The notes beneath the pieces were generated by a model. It made no database searches. It worked only from the letters and a program-made list of their open reading frames with translations, and had not been told where the DNA came from. A program made the position numbers and the translations under genes. A stretch of 32,477 bases of DNA, from assembly GCA_021325525.1 (NCBI GenBank), contig JAJPHB010000089.1:1-32477 (forward strand). Reading direction: 5' to 3'. How positions within the stretch are numbered: position 1 is the stretch's first letter; the number at the start of each line of letters is the position of its first letter. Positions 31,623 to 32,477 of this stretch are shown piece after piece. This stretch comes from Alphaproteobacteria bacterium (lineage in GTDB: Bacteria > Pseudomonadota > Alphaproteobacteria > ATCC43930 > CGMCC-115725).

Positions 31623-32477
<855 letters not shown>

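Overview
The window is GC-rich, gene-dense chromosomal DNA from an alphaproteobacterium. Hyphomicrobiales (Rhizobiales) or a close relative is likely. This rests on gene order and gene types: an SDHAF4-like gene beside rsmB, a heparinase-like gene between rsmB/rpe and purH, tldD divergent from coxB-coxA, a homospermidine synthase, and a single-domain receiver protein. No rRNA, tRNA, CRISPR array, transposase, phage or plasmid gene was recognised. Most of the window is core metabolism.

Layout. (1) 1-4671: the start of a GIY-YIG protein running off the left edge, then rpmI-rplT-pheS-pheT. infC is not adjacent, and a three-hairpin intergenic repeat separates pheS from pheT. (2) 4676-4846: a short SDHAF4-like gene, convergent with pheT. 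(3) 5053-11440: rsmB-rpe-heparinase-like-WecA/MraY-like transferase-purH, with very short gaps or overlaps through the first four genes and a strong hairpin before purH. (4) 11466-13741: a 4-oxalocrotonate tautomerase family gene divergent from an AsmA-like gene. (5) 13753-16359: an aldehyde dehydrogenase-SDR gene pair and a possible small Ala/Pro-rich protein. (6) 16572-18235: a receiver-only response regulator and a family 2 glycosyltransferase. (7) 18213-20185: homospermidine synthase, overlapping the glycosyltransferase tail to tail, and a divergent CspA-type cold-shock gene. (8) 20222-22959: a two-gene membrane glycosylation module, a GtrB/DPM1-like transferase and a polytopic GT-C-like protein. 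(9) 22960-24920: a relatively AT-rich intergenic region with two perfect inverted repeats, a 63-residue membrane protein, and an OxlT-like oxalate/formate antiporter with an operator-like palindrome upstream. (10) 25096-30362: an MFS_3 exporter with a soluble C-terminal domain, a secreted clan GH-A-like glycoside hydrolase with a CBM9-like tail and a second copy of the repeat upstream, and tldD. (11) 30726-end: coxB and the first 268 codons of coxA.

How the genes work together. Translation genes (L35, L20, PheRS, RsmB) and respiration genes (SDHAF4, CoxB, CoxA) make the housekeeping backbone. Several envelope or polysaccharide genes are interleaved: the heparinase-like protein, the WecA-like transferase, two family 2 glycosyltransferases, the GT-C-like protein, AsmA and the glycoside hydrolase. 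These are the least understood part and the best place to look for new biology, but none amounts to a clearly new system on sequence reading alone. The strongest structural signals outside genes are the two related composite repeats (2130-2247 and 28785-28886) and the clusters of perfect inverted repeats in the intergenic regions 22960-23209 and 30363-30725.
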